A stretch of 6,678 nucleotides of DNA from Paracoccaceae bacterium (GCA_025458985.1 JALORM010000097.1:1-6678); one strand, 5' to 3'; counted from the first letter of the stretch, positions 1 through 6,678 are shown. Numbers and translations are program-made. The notes: generated from the letters alone by a model not told the origin.

Positions 1-1
1 G

Positions 2-214
2 GTCGCGCGCGGGATCAACATCGGGCTTGCCACGCGGATGTACTTCGCCGACGAGGCCGAGGCGAACGCCGCCGACCCGGTGCTGGGCCTGATCGACGGT
101 GAGGCCCGCCGCGCCACGCTGGTCGCGGCGCATGCGCTGCGCGAAGGGCATTCGATCTACCGCTTCGAGATCCGCCTGCAAGGCCCTGGCGAGACTGTCT
201 TCTTCGACCCCTGA
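2..214 (+). CDS. pcaG: Protocatechuate 3,4-dioxygenase, alpha subunit (3' end only)
   Basis: The window opens inside this gene. Seventy codons are readable before the TGA at 212-214. The translated tail contains TRMYFADEAEANAADPVL, a basic stretch ARRATLVAA and the ending YRFEIRLQGPGETVFFDP, which I recognise as the C-terminal part of PcaG. The enzyme (alpha and beta subunits, PcaG and PcaH) opens the ring of protocatechuate to beta-carboxymuconate in the cytoplasmic beta-ketoadipate pathway. In this family the iron ligands lie in the beta subunit, so their absence here is expected. The gene belongs to an aromatic-acid cluster lying left of the window and has no metabolic link to the polyol genes that follow. 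The identification rests on recalled family sequence and only about a third of the protein is visible. A divergent paralogue of the same intradiol dioxygenase fold is the main alternative. Confidence 0.85.
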   Translation, partial: VARGINIGLATRMYFADEAEANAADPVLGLIDGEARRATLVAAHALREGHSIYRFEIRLQGPGETVFFDP

Positions 215-240
215 CGGCGTTCCGCCCTCGCGCCCCTGCC

Positions 241-266
241 TGCCGCGAATACGGCATTGATTTTTT
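241..266 (+). terminator. Candidate intrinsic terminator after pcaG
   Basis: TGCCG (241-245) and CGGCA (252-256) form a perfect 5-bp stem with a 6-nt loop. It is followed at once by TTGATTTTTT (257-266), one of the few T-rich runs in this GC-rich window. It lies 27 nt after the pcaG stop codon. The geometry suits a rho-independent terminator closing the aromatic operon, although the stem is short and the T-run is interrupted by GA. The same T-run forms the left arm of the operator-like dyad at 261-281, so the bases could have either role or both. Confidence 0.45.
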
Positions 267-281
267 GCGCGCGGCAAGAAA
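261..281 (+). promoter_or_regulatory. Candidate repressor operator before the LacI-family gene
   Basis: TTTTTTGC (261-268) and GCAAGAAA (274-281) are inverted repeats matching at 7 of 8 positions around a GCGCG centre. The core TTTGCGCGCGGCAA (264-277) matches TTTACGCGCGAAAA (1397-1410), upstream of smoE, at 11 of 14 positions. A TTGATT at 257-262 could be a -35 element, but I see no convincing -10 partner; the nearest, CTGTAT at 282-287, needs a 19-bp spacer. If the site is real, the repressor would control its own gene as well as the transport operon, a common arrangement for LacI-family regulators. The left arm also serves as the T-run of the putative pcaG terminator, which weakens the case. 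Confidence 0.3.
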
Positions 282-344
282 CTGTATCGACAGCGAGGCT
301 GCGGCGGGACCCGAACGGGCCCTCCGCAATGGGAACAGAGGTGG

Positions 345-1376
345 ATGGCCGAGACCCGGATCCGCAACATGGAGGAATTCGCGGCGGTCGCGGGGATCTC
401 GCGCCCGACCGTGTCGAAGTACTTCCATGACCCTTCCAGCGTCCGCCCGACCACCCGCGCGCGGATCGAGGCGGCGCTGGAACGCTACGACTACCGGCCG
501 AACATCTTCGCGGTGAACCAGAACCGCAAGCTGACGAAGAACGTCGGCATCGTGGTGCCCTACCTTGCCGATCCGTTCTTCGCCGAGATCGCGCGCAAGC
601 TCGAGGAGCGCTGCATTGCCGCCGGCTTCCGCCCCACCCTGTTCAGCGCCCATGGCCGGCCAGAGCTCGAGGTCGAGATCCTAGACAGCCTGCGCTCGCT
701 GAAGCCCGCGGGGGTCCTGCTTGCCCCCCTGGGCCGCGCCTCGGTGCGCCGCGAGGTCGAGCAGTTCTGCGCAGACGTGCCCACCGTGCTCTTCGACAGC
801 AACATCGACGGCGTCGGTGAAGCCTTCGTGGGGTCGGACAATTTCAGCTTCGTCTCGCAGACGGTGGAGTATCTGACGCGGTCGGGCGAGGAACCCTGCT
901 TCTTCGAGATGCGCACCCCCGCAAACCCCAACGCCAACAAGCGCCGCATCGCCTATGTGCAGATCATGGAGCGGCTGGGCCTGACGCCCCGCGTCATCAG
1001 CATCGAGGGCGAGGGCTGGGCCTTCGAGGAGATCGGCCGCCAGGGCGCGCTGCGCGTGATCGAGACCGACGGCTTTCCGACCGACACGGTGCTGTGCAGC
1101 AACGACCGCCTGGCCATCGGGCTGCTGTCGGCCTGCTACGAGAGGGGCCTGCGCGTCGGCCGGGGCGAGGGTTCGGCGCTGCGCGTGGCCTCGCACGACG
1201 ACCACCCGTTCTCGCGCTTCACCTGCCCGTCGCTGACCACCGCCGCACACGACTACGATTCGGTCGCCACCCGCGCCTTCGAGACGCTGGGCGCCCTGAT
1301 CGAGGCCGGCGGTCGGTTCGACCGGCGGACCGAGACGCTGTTCGCCGCGCGGCTGGTGCTGCGGGCGTCGGCCTGA
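345..1376 (+). CDS. LacI-family transcriptional repressor, probable polyol sensor
   Basis: This 343-residue protein has the two parts of a LacI/GalR regulator. A DNA-binding helix-turn-helix lies at about residues 9-53, with recognition segment SRPTVSKYF at 19-27 and the closing YDYRPN at 48-53. A periplasmic-binding-protein-like effector domain starts near NVGIVVPYLADPFF (about 66) and runs to the end, including the family's CSNDRLAIG stretch. The length is normal for the family. ATG 345 is chosen because RIRNMEEFA before the first helix fits the domain; GAGG at 338-341 is a ribosome-binding site placed rather close. ATG 369 (residue 9) is the alternative but would cut into the HTH. The hinge after PN departs from the usual ARxL pattern. 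Position beside smoEFGKS implies repression relieved by sorbitol, mannitol or a related polyol. That role is inferred from context, and the effector cannot be read from the sequence. Confidence 0.93.
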   Translation: MAETRIRNMEEFAAVAGISRPTVSKYFHDPSSVRPTTRARIEAALERYDYRPNIFAVNQNRKLTKNVGIVVPYLADPFFAEIARKLEERCIAAGFRPTLFSAHGRPELEVEILDSLRSLKPAGVLLAPLGRASVRREVEQFCADVPTVLFDSNIDGVGEAFVGSDNFSFVSQTVEYLTRSGEEPCFFEMRTPANPNANKRRIAYVQIMERLGLTPRVISIEGEGWAFEEIGRQGALRVIETDGFPTDTVLCSNDRLAIGLLSACYERGLRVGRGEGSALRVASHDDHPFSRFTCPSLTTAAHDYDSVATRAFETLGALIEAGGRFDRRTETLFAARLVLRASA

Positions 1377-1393
1377 GGCCGGAGGCGCCTCAG
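1373..1393 (+). terminator. Stem-loop over the repressor stop codon
   Basis: CTGAGGC (1373-1379) and GCCTCAG (1387-1393) are a perfect 7-bp inverted repeat around a 7-nt loop. The left arm contains the repressor's TGA stop codon (1374-1376). Only AAATTT follows, so there is no proper U-tract. It may act as a weak terminator or 3'-end stabiliser separating the repressor transcript from the smo operon. A nested 10-bp palindrome, GAGGCGCCTC (1382-1391), offers a competing fold. Confidence 0.35.
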
Positions 1394-1417
1394 AAATTTA
1401 CGCGCGAAAAATTTTCG
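1394..1417 (+). promoter_or_regulatory. Overlapping AT-rich palindromes, candidate LacI-family operator of smoE
   Basis: Two dyads overlap here. One spans 1394-1413 and is centred on CGCGCG (1401-1406), with 8 of 10 base pairs symmetrical; LacI-family proteins typically bind roughly 20-bp palindromes with a central CG. The second is a perfect 6-bp inverted repeat, CGAAAA (1405-1410) and TTTTCG (1412-1417), around one base. Both lie immediately upstream of the -35-like TTGACG. A repressor here would interfere with polymerase at the smoE promoter. The run of A and T bases is unusual for this GC-rich window, which supports a regulatory function. The assignment to the neighbouring repressor is inferred from proximity and from the related core at 264-277. 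Confidence 0.5.
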
Positions 1418-1447
1418 TTGACGCAGGGAAACTTTTGCCCCTACGCT
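1418..1447 (+). promoter_or_regulatory. Probable sigma-70-type promoter of the smo operon
   Basis: TTGACG (1418-1423) is a near-consensus -35 hexamer. The best -10 candidate is TACGCT (1442-1447), 18 bp downstream, which keeps the first TA and the last T of the consensus. Transcription would start at about 1454, giving a leader of about 25 nt that contains the strong ribosome-binding site AGGGAGGAG (1466-1474), 4 nt before the smoE ATG. The weak -10 is usual for alphaproteobacterial promoters. This is the only convincing promoter-like site upstream of the transport genes. Confidence 0.45.
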
Positions 1448-1478
1448 TCCTCCAGCATCCAACCAAGGGAGGAGACGG

Positions 1479-2780
1479 ATGTACCTCAGGAACGCACTTC
1501 GTGCGGCGACCGCGCTTTCGCTGATCGCTGCGGGCGGCGCGTGGGCCGAGACGCTCACCATCGCCACCGTGAACAACGGCGACATGATCCGCATGCAGGG
1601 TCTGACCGACGATTTCACCGCCAAGACCGGCCACACCGTCGAATGGGTCACGCTGGAAGAGAACGTGCTGCGCCAGCGGGTGACGACCGACATCACCACC
1701 AAGGGCGGCCAGTTCGACATCATGACCATCGGCATGTACGAGACGCCGATCTGGGGCAAGAACGGCTGGCTCGTGCCGCTCGACGACCTCGGCGCGGACT
1801 ACGACGTGGACGACATCCTGCCGGCGATGCGCGGCGGCCTGTCCTATGACGGCACGCTCTATGCCGCGCCGTTCTACGGCGAAAGCTCGATGATCATGTA
1901 CCGGACCGACCTGATGGAGAAGGCCGGCCTGACCATGCCCGACGCGCCAACCTGGGACTTCGTCGCCGAAGCCGCCCGCGCGATGACCGACAAGGAGAAC
2001 GAAGTCTACGGCATCTGCCTGCGCGGCAAGGCCGGCTGGGGCGAGAACATGGCCTTCCTGACCGCCATGTCGAACTCCTTCGGTGCGCGCTGGTTCGACG
2101 AGGACTGGAATGCCCAGTTCGACAGCGACGCCTGGAAGACCACGCTCACCTTCTACCTCGACCTGATGAATGACGCCGGCCCGCCCGGCGCCTCGAACAA
2201 CGGCTTCAACGAAAACCTGTCGCTGTTCCAGCAGGGCAAATGCGGCATGTGGATCGACGCCACCGTGGCCGCGTCCTTCGTGACCAACCCCAACGATTCG
2301 ACCGTCGCCGACAAGGTGGGCTTCGCCCTTGCCCCCGACACCGGGCTCGGCAAGCGCGGCAACTGGCTCTGGGCCTGGGCGCTGGCGATCCCGGCGGGCA
2401 CGGCCAAGGCCGACGCGGCGAAGGAGTTCATCCGCTGGGCCACCTCGAAGGAGTACATCGAGCTTGTCGCCTCGAAAGAGGGCTGGGCCAACGTTCCGCC
2501 CGGCGCGCGGACCTCGCTCTACGAGAACCCGAACTACAAGGACATCCCCTTCGCGCAGATGACCCTGCAGTCGATCCTGTCCGCCGATCCGCTGGCCCCG
2601 ACCGTCGATCCGGTGCCCTACGTCGGCATCCAGTTCGTCGCGATCCCGGAATTCGCGGGCATCGCGACCGAGGTCGGGCAGGAGTTCTCGGCCGCCCTTG
2701 CCGGACAGCAGACGGCAGAGCAGGCGCTTGAAAAGGCGCAGGCCCTGACCACCGACGCGATGGAGGCCGCGGGCTACTGA
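1479..2780 (+). CDS. smoE: Sorbitol/mannitol ABC transporter, periplasmic substrate-binding protein
   Basis: This 433-residue protein is the solute receptor of the polyol importer. It is a family 1 extracellular solute-binding protein, the type used by maltose, trehalose and polyol transporters. Residues 1-23 form a Sec signal peptide: basic start MYLRNALR, hydrophobic core, and cleavage expected after AWA before ETLTIATV. There is no lipobox cysteine, so it should be free in the periplasm, as is usual in Gram-negative bacteria. The mature protein has family hallmarks including GQFDIMTIGMYE, a central YAAPFYGESSMIMYR and the QQGKCGMWIDATVA segment. Two cysteines (in GICLRG and GKCGMW) remain after cleavage, and whether they pair is unknown. 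The strong ribosome-binding site fits the high level normally needed for a binding protein. Sorbitol/mannitol specificity is inferred from resemblance to R. sphaeroides SmoE and from the downstream dehydrogenases. Related polyols such as arabitol or xylitol remain possible. Confidence 0.92.
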   Translation: MYLRNALRAATALSLIAAGGAWAETLTIATVNNGDMIRMQGLTDDFTAKTGHTVEWVTLEENVLRQRVTTDITTKGGQFDIMTIGMYETPIWGKNGWLVPLDDLGADYDVDDILPAMRGGLSYDGTLYAAPFYGESSMIMYRTDLMEKAGLTMPDAPTWDFVAEAARAMTDKENEVYGICLRGKAGWGENMAFLTAMSNSFGARWFDEDWNAQFDSDAWKTTLTFYLDLMNDAGPPGASNNGFNENLSLFQQGKCGMWIDATVAASFVTNPNDSTVADKVGFALAPDTGLGKRGNWLWAWALAIPAGTAKADAAKEFIRWATSKEYIELVASKEGWANVPPGARTSLYENPNYKDIPFAQMTLQSILSADPLAPTVDPVPYVGIQFVAIPEFAGIATEVGQEFSAALAGQQTAEQALEKAQALTTDAMEAAGY

Positions 2781-2798
2781 GCCCCGGCCCCCGTTCCC

Positions 2799-2820
2799 GG
2801 GGGGCGGACCTCCGTCCCCC
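2799..2820 (+). repeat. GC-rich stem-loop in the smoE-smoF gap
   Basis: GGGGG plus CGG (2800-2807) can pair with CCG plus CCCCC (2812-2820), with loop ACCT and one bulged T at 2815, giving about 8 G-C pairs. It lies 19 nt after the smoE stop codon. An alternative fold uses the same G-run: GCCCCC (2787-2792) with GGGGGC (2800-2805). No T-run follows, so it does not look like an intrinsic terminator. It may protect the 3' end of smoE mRNA from exonucleases. Confidence 0.45.
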
Positions 2821-2827
2821 GGGCCCC

Positions 2828-2843
2828 CGGCGCCCGTGCGCCG
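2828..2843 (+). repeat. Second stem-loop in the smoE-smoF gap
   Basis: CGGCGC (2828-2833) and GCGCCG (2838-2843) form a perfect 6-bp stem closed by a CCGT tetraloop. It stacks just downstream of the hairpin at 2799-2820. No T-run follows. Chance inverted repeats are common at this GC content, so its value lies mainly in being part of the cluster. Confidence 0.4.
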
Positions 2844-2871
2844 CCCTTGACCCCGCTGTCCCTGCGTGCCT

Positions 2872-2888
2872 GACGGCCCCCGGCCGTC
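2872..2888 (+). promoter_or_regulatory. Stem-loop just upstream of the smoF ribosome-binding site
   Basis: GACGGCC (2872-2878) and GGCCGTC (2882-2888) form a perfect 7-bp stem with a CCC loop. It ends 4 nt before the ribosome-binding site GAGGAGG (2893-2899), which is 7 nt before the smoF ATG. It could be the last barrier to 3'-to-5' decay of smoE mRNA, or it could affect ribosome loading on smoF. Between 2844 and 2871 I see no convincing promoter. Confidence 0.45.
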
Positions 2889-2906
2889 GACTGAGGAGGC
2901 ATTCCG

Positions 2907-3773
2907 ATGGCCACCCGACATTCCAGGTCCGCCGCGCGCCTGATGATGGCGCCTGCCGTGATCCTGCTTCTGGGCTGGATGCTTGTGCCCCTGACGATGA
3001 CGCTCTGGTTCTCGTTCCGCGAGTTCCTGCCGCTCAGGGGCGGCGACATGGGCTGGGTCGGGTTCGACAACTACGCGCGCTTCGTCACGTCGAGCGCCTT
3101 CTGGCCCAGCATCCAGACCACCCTGCTGATCGTGGGCGGGGTGCTTCTCATCACCGTCGTGCTGGGCGTTCTGCTCGCGCTTCTGCTCGATCAGCCGATG
3201 TGGGGCCAGGGCGTGGTGCGCATCCTCGTCATCGCACCCTTCTTCGTGATGCCCACGGTCTCGGCGCTTGTCTGGAAGAACATGTTCATGGACCCGGTGA
3301 ACGGCCTCTTCGCGCATCTGTGGAAGGCCTTCGGCGCGACGCCGGTCGAATGGCTCAGCCAGGCGTCGATGTTCTCGATCATCCTGATCGTCGCCTGGCA
3401 GTGGCTGCCCTTTGCCACCCTGATCCTCCTGACCGCCATCCAGTCGCTCGACAGCGAACAACTGGAAGCCGCCGAGATGGACGGCGCCCCGGCACTCAAG
3501 CGGTTCTGGTTCATCATCCTGCCGCACCTCGGGCGCGCGATCACGGTCGTCATCCTGATCCAGACGATCTTCCTGCTGTCGGTCTTCGCCGAGATCTTCG
3601 TCACGACGCAGGGCTCGTTCGGGACGCGCACGCTGACCTACCTGATCTTCCAGCGGGTGCTGGAAAGCCAGAACGTCGGCCTCGGCTCGGCCGGGGGGGT
3701 CTATGCCATCATCCTCGCCAACATCGTCGCGATCTTCCTGATGAGGATCGTCGGCAAGAACCTGGACCGCTGA
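2907..3773 (+). CDS. smoF: Sorbitol/mannitol ABC transporter, inner-membrane permease (MalF-like)
   Basis: This 288-residue integral membrane protein is one half of the transporter channel. Six hydrophobic segments are visible, at about residues 13-37, 71-94, 103-123, 155-178, 212-232 and 266-283, the usual topology for this permease type. The cytoplasmic EAA loop, where the ATPase docks, begins with EAAEMDG at 187-193 and ends in the ILPHL segment near 204. The invariant glycine of that loop is present. The short N-terminus, without the extra helices of enterobacterial MalF, matches the UgpA/ThuF/SmoF subgroup. The start has a near-perfect ribosome-binding site (GAGGAGG, 2893-2899). Its TGA is one base from the smoG ATG, so the two permeases are probably translated together in equal amounts. 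Substrate specificity is inferred from the operon. Confidence 0.92.
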   Translation: MATRHSRSAARLMMAPAVILLLGWMLVPLTMTLWFSFREFLPLRGGDMGWVGFDNYARFVTSSAFWPSIQTTLLIVGGVLLITVVLGVLLALLLDQPMWGQGVVRILVIAPFFVMPTVSALVWKNMFMDPVNGLFAHLWKAFGATPVEWLSQASMFSIILIVAWQWLPFATLILLTAIQSLDSEQLEAAEMDGAPALKRFWFIILPHLGRAITVVILIQTIFLLSVFAEIFVTTQGSFGTRTLTYLIFQRVLESQNVGLGSAGGVYAIILANIVAIFLMRIVGKNLDR

Positions 3774-3774
3774 C

Positions 3775-4605
3775 ATGGCCCGCGCCGTAACCCCCCGCCG
3801 CAAGGCCCTGACCACCGCACTTGCCTGGGCCATCGGGTTCCTGATCTTCTTTCCGATCCTCTGGACGATCCTGACCAGCTTCAAGACCGAGGCCGAGGCG
3901 ATCGCCAGCCCGCCGAAGTTCCTGTTCTTCGACTGGACGCTCGAGAACTACGGCGTCGTGCAGGACCGGTCGAACTACATGCGGTTCCTCTGGAACTCGG
4001 TCATCATCGCGGGCGGATCGACGCTTCTCGGCATCCTGGTCGCGGTACCTGCGGCCTGGTCGATGGCCTTCGTCCCCTCGCGGCGGACCAAGGACATCCT
4101 GATGTGGATGCTGTCCACCAAGATGCTGCCGGCGGTGGGCGTGCTCTACCCGATCTATCTGATCTTCATCAAGCTGGGCCTCCTCGACACCCGGATCGGC
4201 CTGATCGTCGTGCTGATGCTCATCAACCTGCCGATCATCGTCTGGATGCTCTATACCTACTTCCGCGAGATCCCCGGCGAGATCCTCGAAGCCGCGCGGA
4301 TGGACGGGGCGAGCCTGCGCGACGAGATCCTCTATGTCCTGACGCCGATGGCCGTGCCCGGCATCGCCTCGACCATCCTTCTGAACTTCATCCTCGCCTG
4401 GAACGAGGCGTTCTGGACGCTGAACCTGACCGCTGCGAACGCCGGGCCGCTGACCGCCTTCATCGCCAGCTATTCCAGCCCCGAAGGGCTGTTCTTCGCC
4501 AAGCTCAGCGCGGCCTCGACCATGGCCATCGCGCCGATCCTGATCCTCGGTTGGTTCAGCCAGAAGCAACTCGTCCGCGGCCTGACCTTCGGCGCGGTGA
4601 AATAG
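3775..4605 (+). CDS. smoG: Sorbitol/mannitol ABC transporter, inner-membrane permease (MalG-like)
   Basis: This 276-residue protein is the second channel subunit. It has six hydrophobic segments, at about 12-34, 73-99, 109-133, 140-163, 190-213 and 245-263. The periplasmic loop after the first segment carries LTSFKTEAEAIASPPKF, typical of MalG-type permeases. The EAA loop (EAARMDG, 172-178) is intact and ends in LTPMAVPG. The start codon follows the smoF stop after a single base and has no clear ribosome-binding site of its own, pointing to translational coupling with smoF. A 12-nt gap separates its TAG from smoK, and the smoK ribosome-binding site AGGGA (4604-4608) overlaps that stop. Family membership is firm; the polyol substrate comes from context. 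Confidence 0.92.
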   Translation: MARAVTPRRKALTTALAWAIGFLIFFPILWTILTSFKTEAEAIASPPKFLFFDWTLENYGVVQDRSNYMRFLWNSVIIAGGSTLLGILVAVPAAWSMAFVPSRRTKDILMWMLSTKMLPAVGVLYPIYLIFIKLGLLDTRIGLIVVLMLINLPIIVWMLYTYFREIPGEILEAARMDGASLRDEILYVLTPMAVPGIASTILLNFILAWNEAFWTLNLTAANAGPLTAFIASYSSPEGLFFAKLSAASTMAIAPILILGWFSQKQLVRGLTFGAVK

Positions 4606-4617
4606 GGAACCAGACCC

Positions 4618-5618
<1,001 letters not shown>

Positions 5619-5622
<4 letters not shown>

Positions 5623-6386
5623 GACGGCTTGAGGGAAAGGGCGCGCTGATCACCGGCGCGGCACGCGGCATCGGACTTGCCTTCGCCGAGGCCTATATGC
5701 GCGAGGGCGCGCGCGTCGCCATCGCCGACATCGACATCGCCCGGGCGCGCGAGGCCGCCCGGCAGATCGGCGCGGTCGCCATCGAGATGGACGTGACGCG
5801 GCAGGACAGCATCGATGCCGCGGTGGCCGAGGCCGCAGGCGCGTTGGGACAGATCGACATCCTGATCAACAACGCCGCGATCTTCACCGCCGCGCCCATC
5901 GTCGAGATCGCGCGGTCCGACTACGACCGCGTCTTCGCGATCAACGTCGCGGGCACGCTCTTCACGATGCAGGCGGTCGCGCGCCACATGATCGACCGCG
6001 GCATCCGGGGCAAGATCATCAACATGGCCAGCCAGGCCGGCCGGAGGGGCGAGGCGCTCGTCGCCGTCTACTGCGCCACCAAGGCCGCGGTCATCAGCCT
6101 GACGCAGTCTGCGGGCCTCAACCTCATCGCCCACGGCATCAACGTCAACGCCATCGCCCCCGGCGTGGTCGACGGCGAACACTGGGACGGCGTCGATGCC
6201 TTCTTCGCGAAGTACGAGGGCAAGGCGCCCGGCCAGAAGAAGAGGGAGGTGGGCGCCGCGGTGCCCTACGGCCGCATGGGCACGGCCGCCGACCTGACGG
6301 GCATGGCCGTCTTCCTCGCCTCGCCCGAGGCCGACTACATCGTGGCGCAGACCTACAACGTCGACGGCGGCAACTGGATGAGCTGA
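5619..6386 (+). CDS. smoS: Sorbitol (D-glucitol) dehydrogenase, short-chain type, NAD-dependent
   Basis: This 255-residue classical short-chain dehydrogenase oxidises sorbitol to fructose in the cytoplasm; relatives also act on galactitol. Visible motifs are the cofactor loop TGAARGIG (12-19), Asp37 at the end of the second strand (favouring NAD over NADP), NNAA (84-87), structural Asn109, and the catalytic Ser138, Tyr151 and Lys155. The stretches KIINMASQAGRRGEALV and NVNAIAPGVVDGEHWDGVDA and the ending QTYNVDGGNWMS match R. sphaeroides SmoS as I remember it. The start is the ATG overlapping the smoK stop, with GAGGA (5610-5614) just upstream; MRRLEGKGALITG is the expected N-terminus. The frame stays open upstream as far as 4104, inside smoK and smoG, so an automatic caller could place the start far too early. 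The final base overlaps the mtlK start. Confidence 0.94.
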
Positions 6387-6678
6387 TGGACCTGCCCGGA
6401 ACCGCCCCCATGAAGCTGAGCGACGCCACCCTTCCCCGCCTGCCCGACGGCATCGCGCGGCCCCGCTACGACCGCAGCCGCCTGAGCCCCGGCATCGTGC
6501 ATATCGGGCTCGGCAACTTCCACCGCGCGCACCAGGCCTGGTACCTGCACCGCCTGATGCAGCAGGGCCGCGCCCAGGACTGGGCGATCCTCGGCGCAGG
6601 CGTGCGGCCCTACGACGCGGCGATGCGCGAACGGCTTCTGGCGCAGGACTGCCTGACCACGCTGATCGAGCTTGCGCC
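6386..6678 (+). CDS. mtlK: Mannitol 2-dehydrogenase, N-terminal part (runs off window)
   Basis: Ninety-seven codons are present before the window ends, with no stop. The sequence PGIVHIGLGNFHRAHQAWYLHRL at about residues 34-56 is the cofactor-binding start of the long-chain polyol-dehydrogenase family (mannitol, fructuronate, tagaturonate, arabinitol enzymes). It is followed by DWAILGAGVRPYD, typical of mannitol 2-dehydrogenase. The full enzyme is usually about 490 residues, so roughly four fifths is missing. It would convert D-mannitol and NAD to fructose. The ATG at 6386 overlaps the smoS stop (TGATG), suggesting coupled translation. A second in-frame ATG at 6410 (residue 9) gives the start MKLSDATL and is a real alternative; neither has a good ribosome-binding site. 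The mannitol call rests on position after smoS and on the motif. Another polyol substrate is possible. Confidence 0.85.
   Translation, partial: MDLPGTAPMKLSDATLPRLPDGIARPRYDRSRLSPGIVHIGLGNFHRAHQAWYLHRLMQQGRAQDWAILGAGVRPYDAAMRERLLAQDCLTTLIELA

Noticed and set aside
265..516. Plus-strand 83-codon frame overlapping the repressor start
   Set aside because: It is the out-of-frame reading of the HTH-coding region, Arg/Ser-rich, with no ribosome-binding site.
681..1250. Antisense 189-codon frame inside the repressor gene
   Set aside because: It is a shadow of the repressor coding sequence; the sense strand encodes an intact LacI-family protein throughout.
1094..1849. Plus-strand frame of 251 codons spanning the repressor end and the smoE start
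   Set aside because: It runs through the promoter region in a different frame from both genes and gives an Arg/Pro-rich product without domains.
2847..2875. TTGACC as a possible internal -35 element before smoF
   Set aside because: No acceptable -10 hexamer lies 16-18 bp downstream, and the stretch is dominated by hairpin-forming GC sequence.
1398..3884. Antisense open frame of 828 codons
   Set aside because: It lies opposite smoE and smoF, is low-complexity (rich in Arg, Asp, Gly, His, Val), has no recognisable domain and crosses several real gene boundaries. Long antisense frames are expected at this GC content.

Overview
This is a GC-rich stretch of chromosome, probably from an alphaproteobacterium of the Rhodobacteraceae (Rhodobacter, Paracoccus or Rhodovulum type). 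That reading rests on base composition, codon use, and close resemblance (from memory) of several gene products to the sorbitol/mannitol (smo/mtlK) gene cluster of Rhodobacter sphaeroides. No species can be named from the sequence alone.

Layout, all genes on the + strand. (i) 2-214: the 3' end of a protocatechuate 3,4-dioxygenase alpha subunit gene (pcaG), followed by a small terminator-like hairpin with a T-rich tail. (ii) 345-1376: a LacI-family repressor gene, with a hairpin over its stop codon. (iii) 1377-1478: a short control region with overlapping AT-rich palindromes and a promoter-like TTGACG element. (iv) 1479-6386: five genes in the order periplasmic binding protein (smoE), two inner-membrane permeases (smoF, smoG), ABC ATPase (smoK) and a short-chain sorbitol dehydrogenase (smoS). 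(v) 6386 to the window end: the first 97 codons of a long-chain mannitol 2-dehydrogenase (mtlK).

How they fit together: SmoE captures a polyol in the periplasm, SmoF/SmoG form the membrane channel, and a SmoK dimer powers uptake. SmoS oxidises sorbitol (D-glucitol) to fructose and MtlK oxidises D-mannitol to fructose, so both end products enter fructose metabolism, presumably through a fructokinase gene beyond the window. From smoF onward the genes are tightly packed: a 1-nt gap, a 12-nt gap, an ATGA overlap and a TGATG overlap. The only sizeable internal gap is 126 bp between smoE and smoF. It is full of GC-rich hairpins, as expected where the binding-protein mRNA is kept more abundant than the permease mRNA.

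I found no undescribed system. The region is a well-organised example of a known pathway. The parts most worth checking are regulatory: a shared operator-like core before the repressor gene and before smoE, an unusual hinge sequence in the repressor, and the smoE-smoF hairpin cluster. No RNA genes, insertion sequences or CRISPR arrays were seen.
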